A DNA stretch of 64,000 nt from Dactylis glomerata (GCA_007115705.1 QXEO01002090.1:868001-932000), one strand, 5' to 3'; numbered from the stretch's first letter, positions 22,882 to 35,758 are shown. Program-made: numbers and translations. Notes: generated from the letters alone by a model not told the origin.

Positions 22882-25818
22882 ATGTCGAGCGGTATACCCC
22901 AGCCTGCTAAAGTTAGCACCGAAAACATCATCAAGCCTAGGTTTGATGATCTTTCGGCGGATCAACGTGAATCCTATGAGGCGCTGAAGAAGCAGCGTCT
23001 AGAGCAACTTGAGGCGCTGGAGCTGAAGCGCAAGGAGGAGTTCGAAGCTTTGAAGAAGAGGCAAGAGGAGGAAGATAGGGAGATGTTCCTTGCAAGCTTC
23101 AAGAAGGACCGCCATGGGGCTGTCACCTCGCTTGGAGACATCCAACTTCCACCAATGCTCGGCGATCCAGCCGAGCCCTCTGTAAGTACTAGCGTATTTT
23201 CTAGTGATCAATTGGCTGCAATTAATCATTATGCTACTGAATCAAGTCGTCAAGCCTATGATGCTATGATAGAATACATAAAAGCTAGTAATAATAAGCC
23301 TCATGATACTTTTGGTAATGTTAGTGCTAATGCTGCTGTTGAAAACCCTAGCCATACATTACCTAGCACATCGGTGTTTCCTCAGGGCATGCCGATGAAT
23401 CCTTACATTAGCCAAGATGGTCAGATTGTAACCGCGCCAACATACCATACTCCTATTAGAAGTGTGCCTTATTCGGCAATTCCGCCGAACCAGGCCACAC
23501 GTCCTGCAGCCACAGTCATGGCGCCGAATTTTAATTCGGTACCAGCAGCACGAGTAAACTCCACGGCTAATAATTCTGTTGTTCCTGCACAAGTACCACA
23601 AACAAATTCGTCTGCCATAGACGAAAACATGGCCACACTTAGGTCAGAATTGCAGAAGATGTTCTATGATAACTTCGGAATTGAGCCGAAGCCTGTAAGC
23701 CGGATGTATCAAAAGCCTTATCCGGAATATTTTGATTCTTTACCATACTCCCAGGGTTACAAAGTGCCTGATTTTACTAAATTTAATGGGGTAGATAGTA
23801 AAACGACTTGGGAACATGTTAGTCAATATTTAGCACAGTTAGGAGAAGCTGGCAATAGTGATCCTTTAAAAGTGCGTTTCTTTCCCTTGTCTTTAACTGG
23901 TACTGCTTTTTCATGGTTTTCTGCTTTACCTTATGGTTCTATTAATACTTGGTATCACCTAGAAAAGAAATTCCATGAGCATTTTTATAGTGGTGATAAT
24001 GAGCTTAAGTTGTCACATCTTACATCGGTTAAACAAAAGCATGATGAGTCAGTTACTGATTATGTCAAAAGATTTAGAGATACTAAGAACCGATGTTACA
24101 GTTTAGTAATTACTGAAAGAGACATGGCAGACTTAGTGCTCAATGGTTTAAGAACTTACATTAAAGAAAAAATTGAAGGTTATGAGTTCTTAAATGTTAG
24201 TCAAGTTTTGCAAAGGGCTCTGGCCCAAGAAAGCCGAGGCAAAGAAACAAAAGATATGCATAGGTCAAAGTCTGATCGTCCTCGCATAAATACTGTTGGA
24301 TATAATAGTGAAAATTTGGACGATGAGGCTGATATTTATGCTGCAGAATTTGTTTGGCCCTCAAAGGCCAAACCTTATATTTGTGATGCTCTTAAGCCGA
24401 TTCGCAAGAATCGTGAAGATGAGATGACATTCAGTTTTGATGTAGCCAAATGTGATAGGATATTTGATGCTATGTTAAAAGATAAATACATTCGTTTGTC
24501 TCACACTATACCGCCGTTTGAGGAGTTAAAACGGCGCGCTTATTGCAAATATCATAATTCATTTTCTCATGCTACTAATGATTGCAGCGTTTTTCGGCGA
24601 CAGATACAATCGGCTATCAATGATGGACGATTGAGCTTTGCTGATATGCAAATTGACAAGCAGCCATTCCCAATGAATACTTTGGAGCTGCATGGAAAGA
24701 AAGTCCAAATTCGGCCAGAGACGGCCGGATCTGCTAATAAAGATAATGTTGTTGTTGGTGAACCCAGGAACAACAAGGAAAATATCAAGGTCTTGGGAAG
24801 GGAGATTGTTCTTGGAAAGCAACCTGATGGCAAGGAGACGTTGAAGATCACTATAAAAAATCCTGCACCCGGGGGGCAACCAAAAGAACAAGGTGATGTG
24901 CGTGCCAAGTTCATCAAGCCCAAGAGTCCAGAAGTTGGCAAGTGGAAGACCAATGAGGTCAAGGCGCAGCGCAAGCAGATCAAGCCAACTTTTGATATGT
25001 TAATGTCTAAGTATGCAAACCAAGCGACCGGTTCTAACTCAAACCGGTCATCTCATGTGAAACGTCCATGGTCACCTCCAAGAGAGAGATATCCAAGACA
25101 CTCAAGGCCGTATGGTCAGTGGGTGCCAGGGCCATGGATGGCGCCGCCACCATATGCACCGTATTACTACAATGGAGGATGGATGCAGCCCCCAATGGCG
25201 CCATATGCTTTTCATCCAGGATGGGCAGCACCCAGGAAATCTGTGCATGTCAGGATCACTCGATCTGTTCGAGACCGTTTGAGTTATAATACTAATCGGT
25301 CACATCCAAAATCTTCAGAGGGTGCTGAGAAGGAGCGACGTCCTATGTCGCCATGTGCTAAAACATCAGAGTCTGGCAAGCAACAAGGGAAGAATCCTAA
25401 TGTCAGCTCAATCATAGTGGGCACACAAGCGTTGAAACTCAAAGAGCCGGTTGATATTGATAAACCGGCTAGTTCTGATAAGGCTATACTGACTATTCAG
25501 CCAAGATCCTCGGCTAATGATCACGAAGCTAGCACAAGCAAAGCCAAGCCGAGGGACCCTAAATATACTCAGCCTAAGTGGTGTCCTCTTGGATTGACAA
25601 AAACTAAGAAAAGGAGGCTGCAGCGCATGAGGAATCAAGAGAAGGTAGAGAATGAAGCTCGCCCAGTGCCTTCTAAGAAGTGGGTACGTAAGCAAGTGGA
25701 AGATACCACAGTTCCCATGATAATCACAACAGTTCTGACACCATCTCAGGAGGGAAGCACGAGCATTTTTGCTACACCACCTCCTACACCTCCTTCAACT
25801 GATGAAATTCTAGAGCAA
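22882..25818 (+). pseudogene. Element C gag and start of protease frame, interrupted by element D
   Basis: 979 codons are open from the ATG just after the primer binding site (an upstream ATG lies in the LTR and was not chosen). Residues 20-70 are a Lys/Glu-rich coiled coil (LEQLEALELKRKEEFEALKK). Residues about 305-455 are the capsid-type gag domain (TGTAFSWFSALPYGSINTWY, DYVKRFRDTKNRCYS). A cysteine/histidine motif CKYHNSFSHATNDC lies near residue 553. The frame stops being gag at 25818, where element D begins. The continuation resumes in phase at 39315. Confidence 0.88.
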
Positions 25819-28800
25819 TGTAACACCCCCGAATTTATCACAAATTTGAAGTGCCCGTTATGCATTCCACCACAATCCCAGAATCATTGTTGTGATACAC
25901 ATAACGTAGTTGGTAACCAGTTCCATAGACATTACAATACGATGGTTCAAATACAATGGTCATAGTGACCAAGTTCATATTACAACACAATATAGCAGCG
26001 GAAATAACGTCTTCGGGTCCATGCCTTCACCCTACAGGCAATGGCGACTCAGTAGAAGATCTTAGTTCTGATACTCTTCTTCATAACCTTCCTCCGGATA
26101 CTCTTCCCCATAGTCTGGCCAAGTTGATAGCCAGGGACACAGCCATGAGTACATTGGATGCACTCGCAAACCATCTTATAAATGAAATGATGAAGTAGGT
26201 ATGCAAGGTTGATATGGTGGACTAAGCACTAAGTTTAGTTGCAAAAGCTAGTTTTATTTCCCAAGAATGTTCATTGGTAGAAAAGAAGTTTAGTTCTCTA
26301 AGTTCAATCTAAAAGGAACTTCAAGTATGTCAAAATCAATGTCAAACCAAGTCATGTCATTCACCAAGTTCACCATAAGTTATTATATTCTTGACAAAAG
26401 TCAAGTACAGTTTGCCAACTGTCCATGACCGCGGACGCGGCTATTCGAATAGTTTTGAAACCTCTGCAGAGGGGTACACTTTACCCACAAGATTCGATAT
26501 ATCTGCCGGGAGAAATCCATGGATCGTCATACACAAAGTATGCGAGGTTCAGATAATCAAACAAACTCTTTCACTTGCTCACTCTAGTATAGGATCCTTC
26601 CCTAGAGCCCGAGATACGGAAATCCCCATTCCGGCGTCTCTAGTTTTGCCCGCTCCGGGATGCCGGATGAATGGAATTTCCACTCGGTTCAGAAGTACCC
26701 GCACACGGTGCACTTCTATAAAGGATGATACAAGGCCTCCCACACTAGGGTAAACAAGCTACGGACTAAGCCCCTTCCCATTTAGGGGTAATGTGGTCGT
26801 ACGGTATGGTTGGCTCACATAGTACATCACTTAGTATCATTTGGCAAATACATTCCATAGTCCTTAGTCAAGATTATTTTCCTTCATAAAACCATCATGT
26901 ATGAGAGGTCTCCAATTCAAGTTTTCAAGTTCAAGTCACCAAGTTCATATGGGGTTCCTCTTAGAGATAGCACCAATTTTATTAGCGACTAAGCAACTAC
27001 ATGGAGTGATGATACCGCTAAAATAAGGTTGGATAAACTCAGCTTGATGCTCTTGCTAAGCAAGATATCACTACACATCTATCATTCTACTCTAGCAATT
27101 CAATCATGCAATTTACTTAAAACAAGTAGAATGCAAAAGTAAAACTAGGTATGTGGAGTATGATTCAAAAGATGGCTTGCCTTGGTTGGCAAAGTGTCCG
27201 GGGTATTCTTCTTCTTCTTGATAATATTCCCCCTCAATATCCTCCTCAGCAACACTAGCGTCTAATAACGAATAAACACAAAGCACATCATCACTACATA
27301 ATGCTAACAACACACCAAGCACACATACTTGTTTTCAAACAATAGCCTTCCTGTTGGGTTTTACTTGAATTGTTTTGCAAGTTTTCTTCCAAGTTTGCAT
27401 TGAGTGTGTAAGTTAAATTTTCTCCATATGCCATGTGTAGTTTACTTTTTAAGTATGGGTATTAAACTAAGGGTATTCGTACTAGTTCCAATGAGGATTG
27501 GCTTATTAAGTGAATTGGTATTGAGGGCAAATTAATTCTAAGTGTATGATAGAGATCTATCATTTTATGTTACTAACTAGAATTGGGTTAGGGTCTACTT
27601 GGTACCACTAACAGGGTTTGGGTTGATTAAGGTTAACTACACAGTAGGGGAGTTAATTAGTGAGTTCACAAACCAAGTTTCATAATTTTAGGAGGTTTAA
27701 ATAATTTTCTAAAATTTTCATATGATTAATAAAGCTATGGTCAAAGTATTCTTAAATATTTAAATTCCTAACTCAAATGGAATTCTAACCAGTTTCAGAG
27801 GATAGAGCATTTCCTAAGCTTTCCAACGCATATTCATTTGCTAAAAATGGATTTCTAAAACTCTTGGAATTAAAGTTTGAAAATCATCTCTGAAACTTAT
27901 TTGAAATAAATCAAACGGCGGGAAAATAATTAAAAACAAAACGGACCTAATTCTAACCTAGCTGGGCCGAATCCAATTGACACCCGAACGGGCCGGCCCA
28001 TACCGCTTCGCTCCGGGCAGGAAAGAAATAAAACTGAACCTGACAGGTGGGGTCCACTCGTCAGATCACTTAACTGCACCGAACCGGTACGCTACCGACG
28101 GATTCTAATCCAACGGCTCTGGTGCATCGTGTTCATCGGCTAGGGTTGAAGCTCACCTGCGCACGGCGAGGAAGACGACGGCGACGGCGAGGCGCGTAGA
28201 GGAAGCAGGGCTCGACGGCGACGGGTGGAAAAGACTCCGGCGGCGCTCCTCCTCCAGTTCCCAGCTTCCGTTCGTCCAGCGGCGGTCCAACGCGGCGGCG
28301 CGGCTTGCATCCAGTACCTCGCCGGCGGTGCAGGCGTCGTCGAACGAGAGCGAGAGGGAGGGAGAGAAGGTGTCTGGGAGAGAGCTGGGAGTGGTGTGCG
28401 TCCAGTCGTTTGATCGGCGGGGGCTTTTATAGGCCAGAGAGGCGGGGACAAGGGCGCCCAGTGGGTGGCCGATGCAGGGCGTGCTGGCGACGTGCATGGG
28501 CCACACCAGGCTCGACGGCCTTGCTCGCGTGCTGGAGGGGTTCGGTCTCGGTGGCAGGGTGCTGTGGGTCGGCTCTGGCAAGGTCACGCTGGTCGGCGAC
28601 GTGCAGCGAGCTGGGGAAGAAGAGAGGGGGTCCTGGGCGCTGTCTTCCTCTTCTCCTCCCTTTCTCACGGCTCGGGTCGGGGCAGAGGGGGCTAGGCTCG
28701 ACCGCGGAGACTCTCCAGACATGGCTACTGGGACGGGATGAACGGGAGCAGTGATCTTCACAGTAAAAATCGATTTTCTCCGATTTTTGTTCTCCAGGTG

Positions 28801-29396
28801 TTCGGTCAAATGCCCGCAAGAAACTCAAATTCGAATTTTTGAAAATTTTCACTTTGGGTGGTCATCAAATGAGACAAGGTTGCCAGAGATATTTTCGGTT
28901 ACACAGAAAGGTTAAGTTTTGCAGAAATCTTAATTCGAATTTTGGATATGGTCACTGTTTCAGATTCAAAGTTTGGCTGAGGTTTGAGTGAAGTTCTGAT
29001 TTGAATTTTGGTTAGAAACTTCTTGGTTGAGTTAGTATGTGACTTGGTTAAACTCAACTAACTGGACAAACACTGAGGGGAGTTACAGATTTCTTATTAT
29101 AAGAGTCCAAAGTAGGGTAGTCAATAACAATTTCTAGATCACACTTTTCTTCTCTTTTTCTTTCTTTCTTTTGTTTCTTGTTTCTTTAGCTCTGATAATC
29201 TTTCTCTAATGCTTTTGTTGGTTAAGTTAGAATTAACTAACTATTGCACAACCAATAATAGCACACATGAAATCATAAAATACCAATAATAGAAAATACA
29301 TGCTTACATGCAATAATTGATAAAAAGTTTTATCTTGGTCCAAAATTTGGCACCTTAATTAATAGAAAGTGGATTACAAATTTCTGAGTTGTTACA
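25819..29396 (-). repeat. Element D 3' LTR (3578 bp)
   Basis: In plus coordinates it runs from TGTAACACCCCCG to GTTGTTACA. It differs from 35759-39309 mainly by an expanded segment near 26030-26100. It holds the block shared with the LARD (26422-26489) and a TATA box at 28424-28431 (minus). A 218-codon frame at 28153-28809 crosses the TATA box and is not taken as a gene. Confidence 0.92.
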
Positions 29397-29434
29397 ATCT
29401 TCACCCCTTAAAAAGAATCTCGTCCCCGAGATTC
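29397..29434 (-). promoter_or_regulatory. Element D polypurine tract and hairpin
   Basis: On the minus strand the hairpin GAATCTCGGGGACGAGATTC (29415-29434) is followed by AAGGGGTGAAGAT and then the 3' LTR. It matches the LARD hairpin at 3856-3874. Confidence 0.75.
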
Positions 29435-29469
29435 ACTAATTAAGAACTGAAAAGATTGGGAAACTCTTT

Positions 29470-31259
29470 CTAAAGGTAATCTTCTCGTTCCCAAGTGGCT
29501 TCATCTTCGGTGTGATTACTCCACTGAACTTTCAGGAACTTGATGCTTTGGGTTCGAGTGGTTCTATATGCTTCCTCGAGGATACGAATAGGCACTTCAC
29601 GATAGGTCAAATCTTTGTTGATGTCCACAGAACGGTGATCAATATTCTTGAAGATTTCTGGCTTCTCCGGCACTTCAAGACATTTCCGAAGTAGAGACAC
29701 GTGAAAAACATCGTGCACTTCAGACAATTCAGGGGCATTTCCAACTGGTAGGACACTTGTCCTCTGCGGCTTAGTACCTTGAAGGGTCCAATATACCTTG
29801 GTGCAAGCTTTCCTTTTACTTGGAATCTTTGCATTCCCTTGAGAGGTGATACTCTAAGATAGACAAAATCTCCAATCTGGAAGGTCAGTTCTCTACGTCT
29901 CTTGTCGGCATAACTCTTCTGTCTAGACTGGGCTGCCTTGAGGTAATCACGAATCATGCGAACCTTCTCTTCAGCCTCTTGCAGAATGTCTGGTCCAAAT
30001 ATCTGACTGTCTCCGGTTTCTGACCAATTCAAAGGGGTACGACACTTTCGTCCATATAAGGCTTCAAATGGGGCCATTTGTAAGCTGGCTTGATAACTGT
30101 TGTTGTAGGAAAACTCCGCGAAAGGCAGACAATCTTCCCACTTAGCTCCATAGGCTAGAACACAGGCTCTCAACATGTCTTCAAGTATTTGGTTCACTCT
30201 TTCGGTCTGTCCATCAGTCTGAGGGTGGTAAGCGGTACTAAAGGCTAATTTGGTTCCCAAGGCCTGATGCAAACTTCTCCAAAATCTTGAGTTGAATTGG
30301 GTTCCTCGATCGGAAACTATGGTTTTGGGGACTCCATGCAAACTAACAATTCTGGATAGATAAAGATCTGCCAGCTGTCCTGAGGTATAAGTGGTCTTGA
30401 CAGGAATAAAGTGGGCAACTTTGGTCAGTCTATCCACAATGACCCAGATAGAGTCATTTCTGCGGCTAGACCTTGGAAATCCAGTGATGAAATCCATTCT
30501 AACAGATTCACACTTCCATTCCAGAACTTGCAAAGGTTGTAGCAATCCTGCAGGACGTTGATGTTCAGCCTTGACTCTTTGACAAATATCACACTTAGAT
30601 ATGAACGATGCAATCTCACGCTTCATTCCATGCCACCAAAATTGTTCCTTTAAATCTTGGTACATCTTAGTTCCACTGGGATGAATGGAGTAAGGTGTCT
30701 CATGGGCTTCTCTCATAATAACCTCCTTCAATTCTAAGTCCGCAGGCACACAGATACGTCCTTTATACCAAAGAACTCCTTGATCATCTTCTTCAAATCC
30801 TGGCACCTTGCCGGAACTAATTCTGCGCTTAATTCCGTCAATACTCTCATTTCCCTTCTGGGCTTCTTTAATTTGGCTCATCAAGGTGGGTTGAAACTCA
30901 AGGTTGGCTAAGAATCCTCGACTGACTAGTTCCAATCCAAAATTTTCAAACTCTTGGTGCAACATGGGTTGCTCCTCTTTGATCATCATATTCAACGAGC
31001 ATGGCTTCCTACTCAATGCATCGGCCACCACATTGGCCTTACCGGGGTGATAATGAATTTCCAGATCATAATCCTTGATCAACTCTATCCATCTTCTTTG
31101 CCTCATGTTCAACTCCTTCTGGGTGAAAATATACTTCAAACTCTTGTGATCAGTGTAGATCTCGCAACGGTTGCCCATAAGATAGTGCCTCCAGGTCTTC
31201 AAAGCTAGAACTACGGCTGCTAACTCCAGATCATGGGTTGGATAATTTTCTTCATGAGG
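29470..31259 (-). pseudogene. Element D RNase H end, integrase and chromodomain, with frameshift
   Basis: It starts with the RNase H end (TWRHYLMGNRCEIYTDHKSL) and VVADALSRK. Integrase follows: H/H/C/C finger ending CDICQRVKAEHQRPAG, first Asp in RMDFITGFPRS, second in VSDRGTQFNSRFW, Glu in GQTERVNQILEDML. After a frameshift near 29725 the tail VHDVFHVSLLRKC and the chromodomain-like YREVPIRILEEAYRTTRTQS...WSNHTEDEATWEREDYL region follow to a stop at 29470. The chromodomain is thought to guide insertion to marked chromatin. The upstream edge has two in-frame stops (31260-31262, 31266-31268). Confidence 0.9.
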
Positions 31260-31265
31260 TCAAAG

Positions 31266-31864
31266 CTACCGAGAGAGGTAAGCTATGACCTTGCCTTCTT
31301 GCATTAACACACAACCAAGTCCAAGTTTGGAGGCATCGCAATAGACATCAAAGTTTTTGGTGATATCGGGCATGGTTAGGACGGGTGCGGTCACCAATCG
31401 CTTCTTGAGCTCTTGAAAACTCTCTTCATACTTAGGGGTCCATTCAAACTTCTTGTCCTTCTTCAACAGTTGGGTCATTGGCCGGGCAATGCTTGAAAAC
31501 CCTTCAACAAATTTACGGTAATATCCGGCTAAACCGAGAAAACCTCTAACTTCAGTTTGAGTGGTAGGGGCTTCCCATTCCATGACTGATTTAATCTTCT
31601 TTGGGTTTACTGATATTCCTCCTGCTGATAAAACGTGGCCCAAGAATCCAACTTCCTTCAACCAGAACTCACATTTACTGAACTTGGCATATAGCTGATG
31701 CTCTCTAAGAGTCTCTAAGATTAATCTCAGATGGGTTGCATGCTCTTCTTCGGACTTGGAGTAGATAAGAATGTCATCAATGAAGACAACAACAAACTTA
31801 TCCAAGAACTCCATGAAAACCTTATTCATGAGATTCATGAAATAAGCAGGGGCATTGGTTAATC
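31266..31864 (-). pseudogene. Element D reverse transcriptase C-terminal half, downstream of the MITE
   Basis: It resumes at NAPAYFMNLMNKVF, and contains the active-site VVFIDDILIYS, then FWLKEVGFLGHVLSAGGI and the connection/RNase H start NFDVYCDASKLGLGCVLMQ. The frame ends at TAG 31266-31268, followed two codons later by TGA. Relatives of this family have Gln and Arg there, so both look like C-to-T changes. The sequence is otherwise in frame with the integrase part. Confidence 0.9.
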
Positions 31865-32392
31865 TAGGGGTGGAAATAAAACTCGAAACTCGTGAGCTTA
31901 ATGAGTACTCAAAAACTCGGCTCAACTCAGCTTGAACTCGGACACTAACGAGTCAAGCCAAGCTAGCATTTTTAGCTCATTAAGAAAACGAGTTTAATGA
32001 GTCGAGTTACGAGTACTCGTTAAACTCATTTAGCTCATAATATGGCTACTTGTACTACTAAAAAACTATGTGATGCTGTTTTATTCTGGATTATTCATGG
32101 TGTCACTTTTAATGTAAGGGATGGTGGACTTTTAAGCAACTTTTGAATGTTTAAGTTTATGTTATAATGTGGACTATTGTCCATTGTCAATACTGATGCT
32201 ATGGTGCTAATGTTGTTTATGTTCTTATCAAGCTTAATGAGTTTATTGAGCCAACTCGAGTTTTAATTGAGTCGAGCCAAGTTGGGGTCTGGAGCTTGTT
32301 TAGTTAATGAGTTGAGTCAAGCTAGCTCATTAATTAACGAGTATTTACGAGTTGAGTCGAGTTGAGCCAAGCTAGCTCGATATCCACCCCTA
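31865..32392. mobile_element. hAT-type MITE (528 bp) inserted in element D reverse transcriptase
   Basis: The ends TAGGGGTGGAAAT and ATATCCACCCCTA are inverted repeats with one mismatch, and the perfect 8-bp duplication GGTTAATC flanks it (31857-31864, 32393-32400). Eight-base duplications and TAGGGGTG termini are hAT features. The interior is AT-rich and full of GAGTTGAGTCGAG-like and AAGCTAGCTC motifs in both orientations. There is no coding capacity. Confidence 0.92.
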
Positions 32393-32400
32393 GGTTAATC

Positions 32401-34486
32401 CGAAGGACATTACGGTGTACTCATACAATCCGTATCGGGTAGTGAAGGCTGTTTTGGGTATATCAGTTGCACGGATCTTCAGTTGATGGTATCCAGTTCT
32501 AAGGTCTATCTTTGAGAAGACTCGAGCTCCAGTTAATTGGTCAAACAGATCATCAATCTTTGGGAGAGGATACTTATTCTTGATGGTAACATCATTTAGC
32601 TTGCGGTAATCAGTGCACAGTCGGCTGGAACCGTCACTTTTATCCACAAACAGAACGGGTGATCTCCAAGCAGAAGAACTTGGCTGAATCAATCCCTTAC
32701 TCAAAAGGTCATCCAATTGCTTCTTTAACTCCACTAGTTCAGCTGGGTTCATATGATAGGGTCGTTGGGCTATGGATCCAGTTTCGGGGATAAGCTCAAT
32801 GATAAACTCAATATCCCGATCCGGTGGCATTCCGGGTAGTTCATCTGGAAAAACATCCGGGTATTCACAGACGATGGGGACTTGCTCCAGAGTTGGCCCT
32901 GAGATACTCTTATGACATCTGGGGATTTGGGTGGGTTTAACTGACACATGCTTTACTCCAATTCCATGGCTACTCCTCATAGTGATGGTCTTTTTGGCAC
33001 AATCTATAATTCCTTGGTGTTGGGACATCCAATCCATACCTAGGACTACTTCCAATCCCTTGGTTCCTAACACGATCAAACTGGCTAAGAATGATATCCC
33101 ATGGATTTCTATGGGCACTGCCAAGCAGGTCCAACTAGCCTTGGTTATTGACCCAGGTATTTGCACAGACATGGTATTTTTCAGGGGTGTTGGTTGAAGT
33201 CCACTTTTATCAACGAATAACTGGGTAACAAACGAGTGGGAAGCTCCAGAATCAAACAGAACTCTTGCAGGAACTGAGTTAACAGGGAACATACCAAGCA
33301 CAACGTCAGTTGCTTCCTGATCTTCTTCAACATTCATGTGGTTCAGACGGCCTCGAGGGTGAGGCTGGTTCCTGGGTGGATAGTTCTTGCCATTTCCCAC
33401 ACGGCGCTGTTGCTGAGCAGGAGCAGTGGTCTTGGATGCATCATTCAACTTCTTTGGGCACTCATTGGAGTAGTGCCCTTTGAGTCCGCACTCATAACAG
33501 GTAACACCAGACTTGTCACCAGGCTTGGGCAGCACAGGGGCGCCATTTGGCCTAGGGGTATTGGTGTTGAAGTTGTTGCCACTAGGTCTTGGAGGTGCAC
33601 GGTTGAAGTTGTTGCCGGGCGGACGGTTGGGATAGTTGGGACGTGGAGCAGGTGCAGATGGCCTTATAGGTCTAGGGGCGAAACCCATAGGTGGATTTCC
33701 CCTTGGCTTCTGCGAGTTGCTTGAGTTGCCTTGATACATCATACGGCGCTTGCGGTTCTCTGCAGCTTGCTTGAGTTTGCCCTCCATCTGAATGGCAGAG
33801 TCAACCAATGACTCCAGGTCTGCAAAGTGAATGCTGACCAAGACACATTGCATCTCATCATGAAGTCCATCCAGAAACCTTTCTTGCTTCTTCTCAGTGG
33901 TGTTGGTGTCATCTGGGGCATACCTAGACAAGGTAAGGAACTTGTCACGGTAGTCAACCACAGATAGGGAACCTTGCTTCAGATTCCTGAACTCATCTCT
34001 CATCCTTTTAACCAATCCCAAAGGAACATGGGCTTTGCTAAACTTGCTCTTGAACTCCTCCCAAGGCATCATATACCCTTGGGCTTGCATTGCACGAGTG
34101 CTATCCCACCAAGCTCTTGCGGCTCCAGCAAGATAGTGGGTGGTGTACAAGACCTTCTCATTTTCACCAACTTCGGCGACTGCCAAATTGTTCTCCATAG
34201 TGCGAAGCCAGTCATCAGCATCTAAGGGTTCTTCAGACTTAGTGAACATAGGTGGGTTGGTGTTTTGGAAACTCCTTAACTTGGATCGGTGATCACCATG
34301 GCCATTGTTCTCTCCTTCACCATGGCCATTCCCATTGCCATTGTTGTGGTTCATTGCCATCTGGGTTAGCTGCTGAAGGGTGGCCAAGTTAGCTTGGCGC
34401 TCAGCTCGGGCTGCTTCCCTGTCTTCCATGATCAACCTTAGCAGTTCGGCCATTTCCGGGTTCGGAGGTGGGGGTGCTCGCGGCAT
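32401..34486 (-). pseudogene. Element D gag, protease and N-terminal reverse transcriptase
   Basis: The chosen start is the ATG at 34484-34486 (MPRAPPPPNPEMAELL); a longer frame to 34594 lacks gag-like sequence. Gag core residues about 70-230 (AGAARAWWDSTRAM, FKSKFSKAHVPL, FLDGLHDEMQ). A CCHC zinc knuckle (CYECGLKGHYSNEC) sits near residue 330 after a Pro/Asn-rich linker. The protease has LFDSGASHSFV near residue 410 and VVLGMDWM. RT begins with LPGMPPDRDIEF and reaches KIDLRTGYHQLKI and VMSFGLT, where the MITE cuts it. Open throughout until the insertion. Confidence 0.9.
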
Positions 34487-34759
34487 CTGAAGATAATGGG
34501 TGTAAGACAAGAGGGAAAAACTAATTGCTAAGATGTAAATGTAACATATATGATGCAATTTTTGTCTTACTAAGGCCTTAAGATCCAAATTCATATTTCA
34601 TTCAACAAGCATCAAACATATCATACATACGAGTTCACACATTACAAATGGTTTACATCAAACCATTTCGACTCGTTTACTAGAGAGGGGGATACAACTC
34701 ACACCTACACGAAGTGACTTAAGGTAAACTCATAACTAGATAACACGGGCTCTCCAACT

Positions 34760-35542
34760 CTAAACTCCGGGCTCCTCGGGGTCTTCCTCCTCATCATCCA
34801 CAATGAATCCAGCATCCTCATCATGCTCCGAATCATCAAGGTCCTCCATGAAGTCATCCTCGTCACTAATGAGGGCATTATCCTCCTTGCGGAGATCAAT
34901 GCCTTCCTCCTCACCAAGGTGGCTCTTGAGACTCTCAATGTACTCAGTCAGCTCAGCCACATTGGCCTTCAACTCATCAATGGACTGGTCCCTCTCATCG
35001 CGCTGGCGGCGAAGACTCTTGCGATCCCTAGCAAGAATCCTGGTAGTGCTCCTTGCCTCCACCAGTGCGAAGTGCTCAAGGTTGGCCTTGGTACGGGCAC
35101 GATCTGCCTCCTGCTGAGTGGAGTACAGCAAGAAGTCCATGTGATCGACATAGGTACTCGGCTCATTTTGCCCTGGCATGTTTGCGGGACGTCCATCCGC
35201 ATCACGCCGAGCAAAGTTCCTAAAGCGCTCTCCCTGGATCTCCTCCACATGCAGTCCGCACAAACGGGCGTGCATCTCCTGCATACCTCGGACCAAACCA
35301 TCGGCCCAAGTGTTCTCCACAAGCTCAAACTTGATCCTTGGAGAACTCAAATCTTCCTTCTTGCCACGGCAACTGGACCTGACAAGCCACCGTAGCTCTC
35401 CATCCGGGTGCTCATTGAGCACGGCTCCCTTGAACTCCGGATACAGACAATCCAGAAACAAGGTCAGGGTGGTGAGGTCGCGCTCGAAACAAAGGCTGCC
35501 ACCATGGCCCAACTGGTACTGCTCAGTGAATACCGGGGCCAT
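34760..35542 (-). CDS. Extra ORF upstream of gag in element D, coiled-coil protein with acidic tail
   Basis: 260 codons are open, between the primer binding site (35743-35755) and gag (34486), in the same orientation. Residues 1-100 are mixed (LFLDCLYPEFKGAVLNEHPD). Residues about 150-215 are predicted coiled coil by heptad-like Leu/Ile spacing (RDERDQSIDELKANVAEL, TEYIESLKSHLG). The last 40 residues are strongly acidic (ISDEDDFMEDLDDSEHDEDA and DDEEEDPEE). No catalytic motif or known domain was recognised. Extra frames ahead of gag are known in some plant Ty3/Gypsy elements. It is uninterrupted although pol is damaged. Function unknown. Confidence 0.7.
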   Translation of the reverse strand: MAPVFTEQYQLGHGGSLCFERDLTTLTLFLDCLYPEFKGAVLNEHPDGELRWLVRSSCRGKKEDLSSPRIKFELVENTWADGLVRGMQEMHARLCGLHVEEIQGERFRNFARRDADGRPANMPGQNEPSTYVDHMDFLLYSTQQEADRARTKANLEHFALVEARSTTRILARDRKSLRRQRDERDQSIDELKANVAELTEYIESLKSHLGEEEGIDLRKEDNALISDEDDFMEDLDDSEHDEDAGFIVDDEEEDPEEPGV

Positions 35543-35742
35543 CTACAATTTTTTTAGATTAGATTAAGTTAGTGATCATCTCAAGTGTGCAAAATTTTAA
35601 GTAGGCAAAAACTGAAGTAGGTACAAAGCTTTGTAAATAGAGAGGAAAAGACTAAGCAATTTCAAACCCTTACTTATATCTTTGCTTTTGTAAAGGTTTC
35701 ATTTAACGCCCATTCTAACTAAGGTCTCCTATGGTCAACCTA

Positions 35743-35755
35743 GGCTCTGATACCA
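35743..35755 (-). other. Element D primer binding site, initiator tRNA-Met type
   Basis: Minus strand TGGTATCAGAGCC starts 3 bases inside the 5' LTR. It is identical to the LARD site at 1647-1659. Confidence 0.92.
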
Positions 35756-35758
35756 ACT

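Noticed and set aside
28153..28809. 218-codon minus-strand frame in element D LTR, also open at 38066-38722
   Set aside because: It crosses the TATA box, is Pro/Ser/Arg low-complexity in GC-rich DNA, and the two copies are LTR partners, so both being open is not independent evidence.
34487..34594. N-terminal 36-codon extension of element D gag
   Set aside because: The extension is hydrophobic and unlike gag; the inner ATG starts the typical gag sequence.
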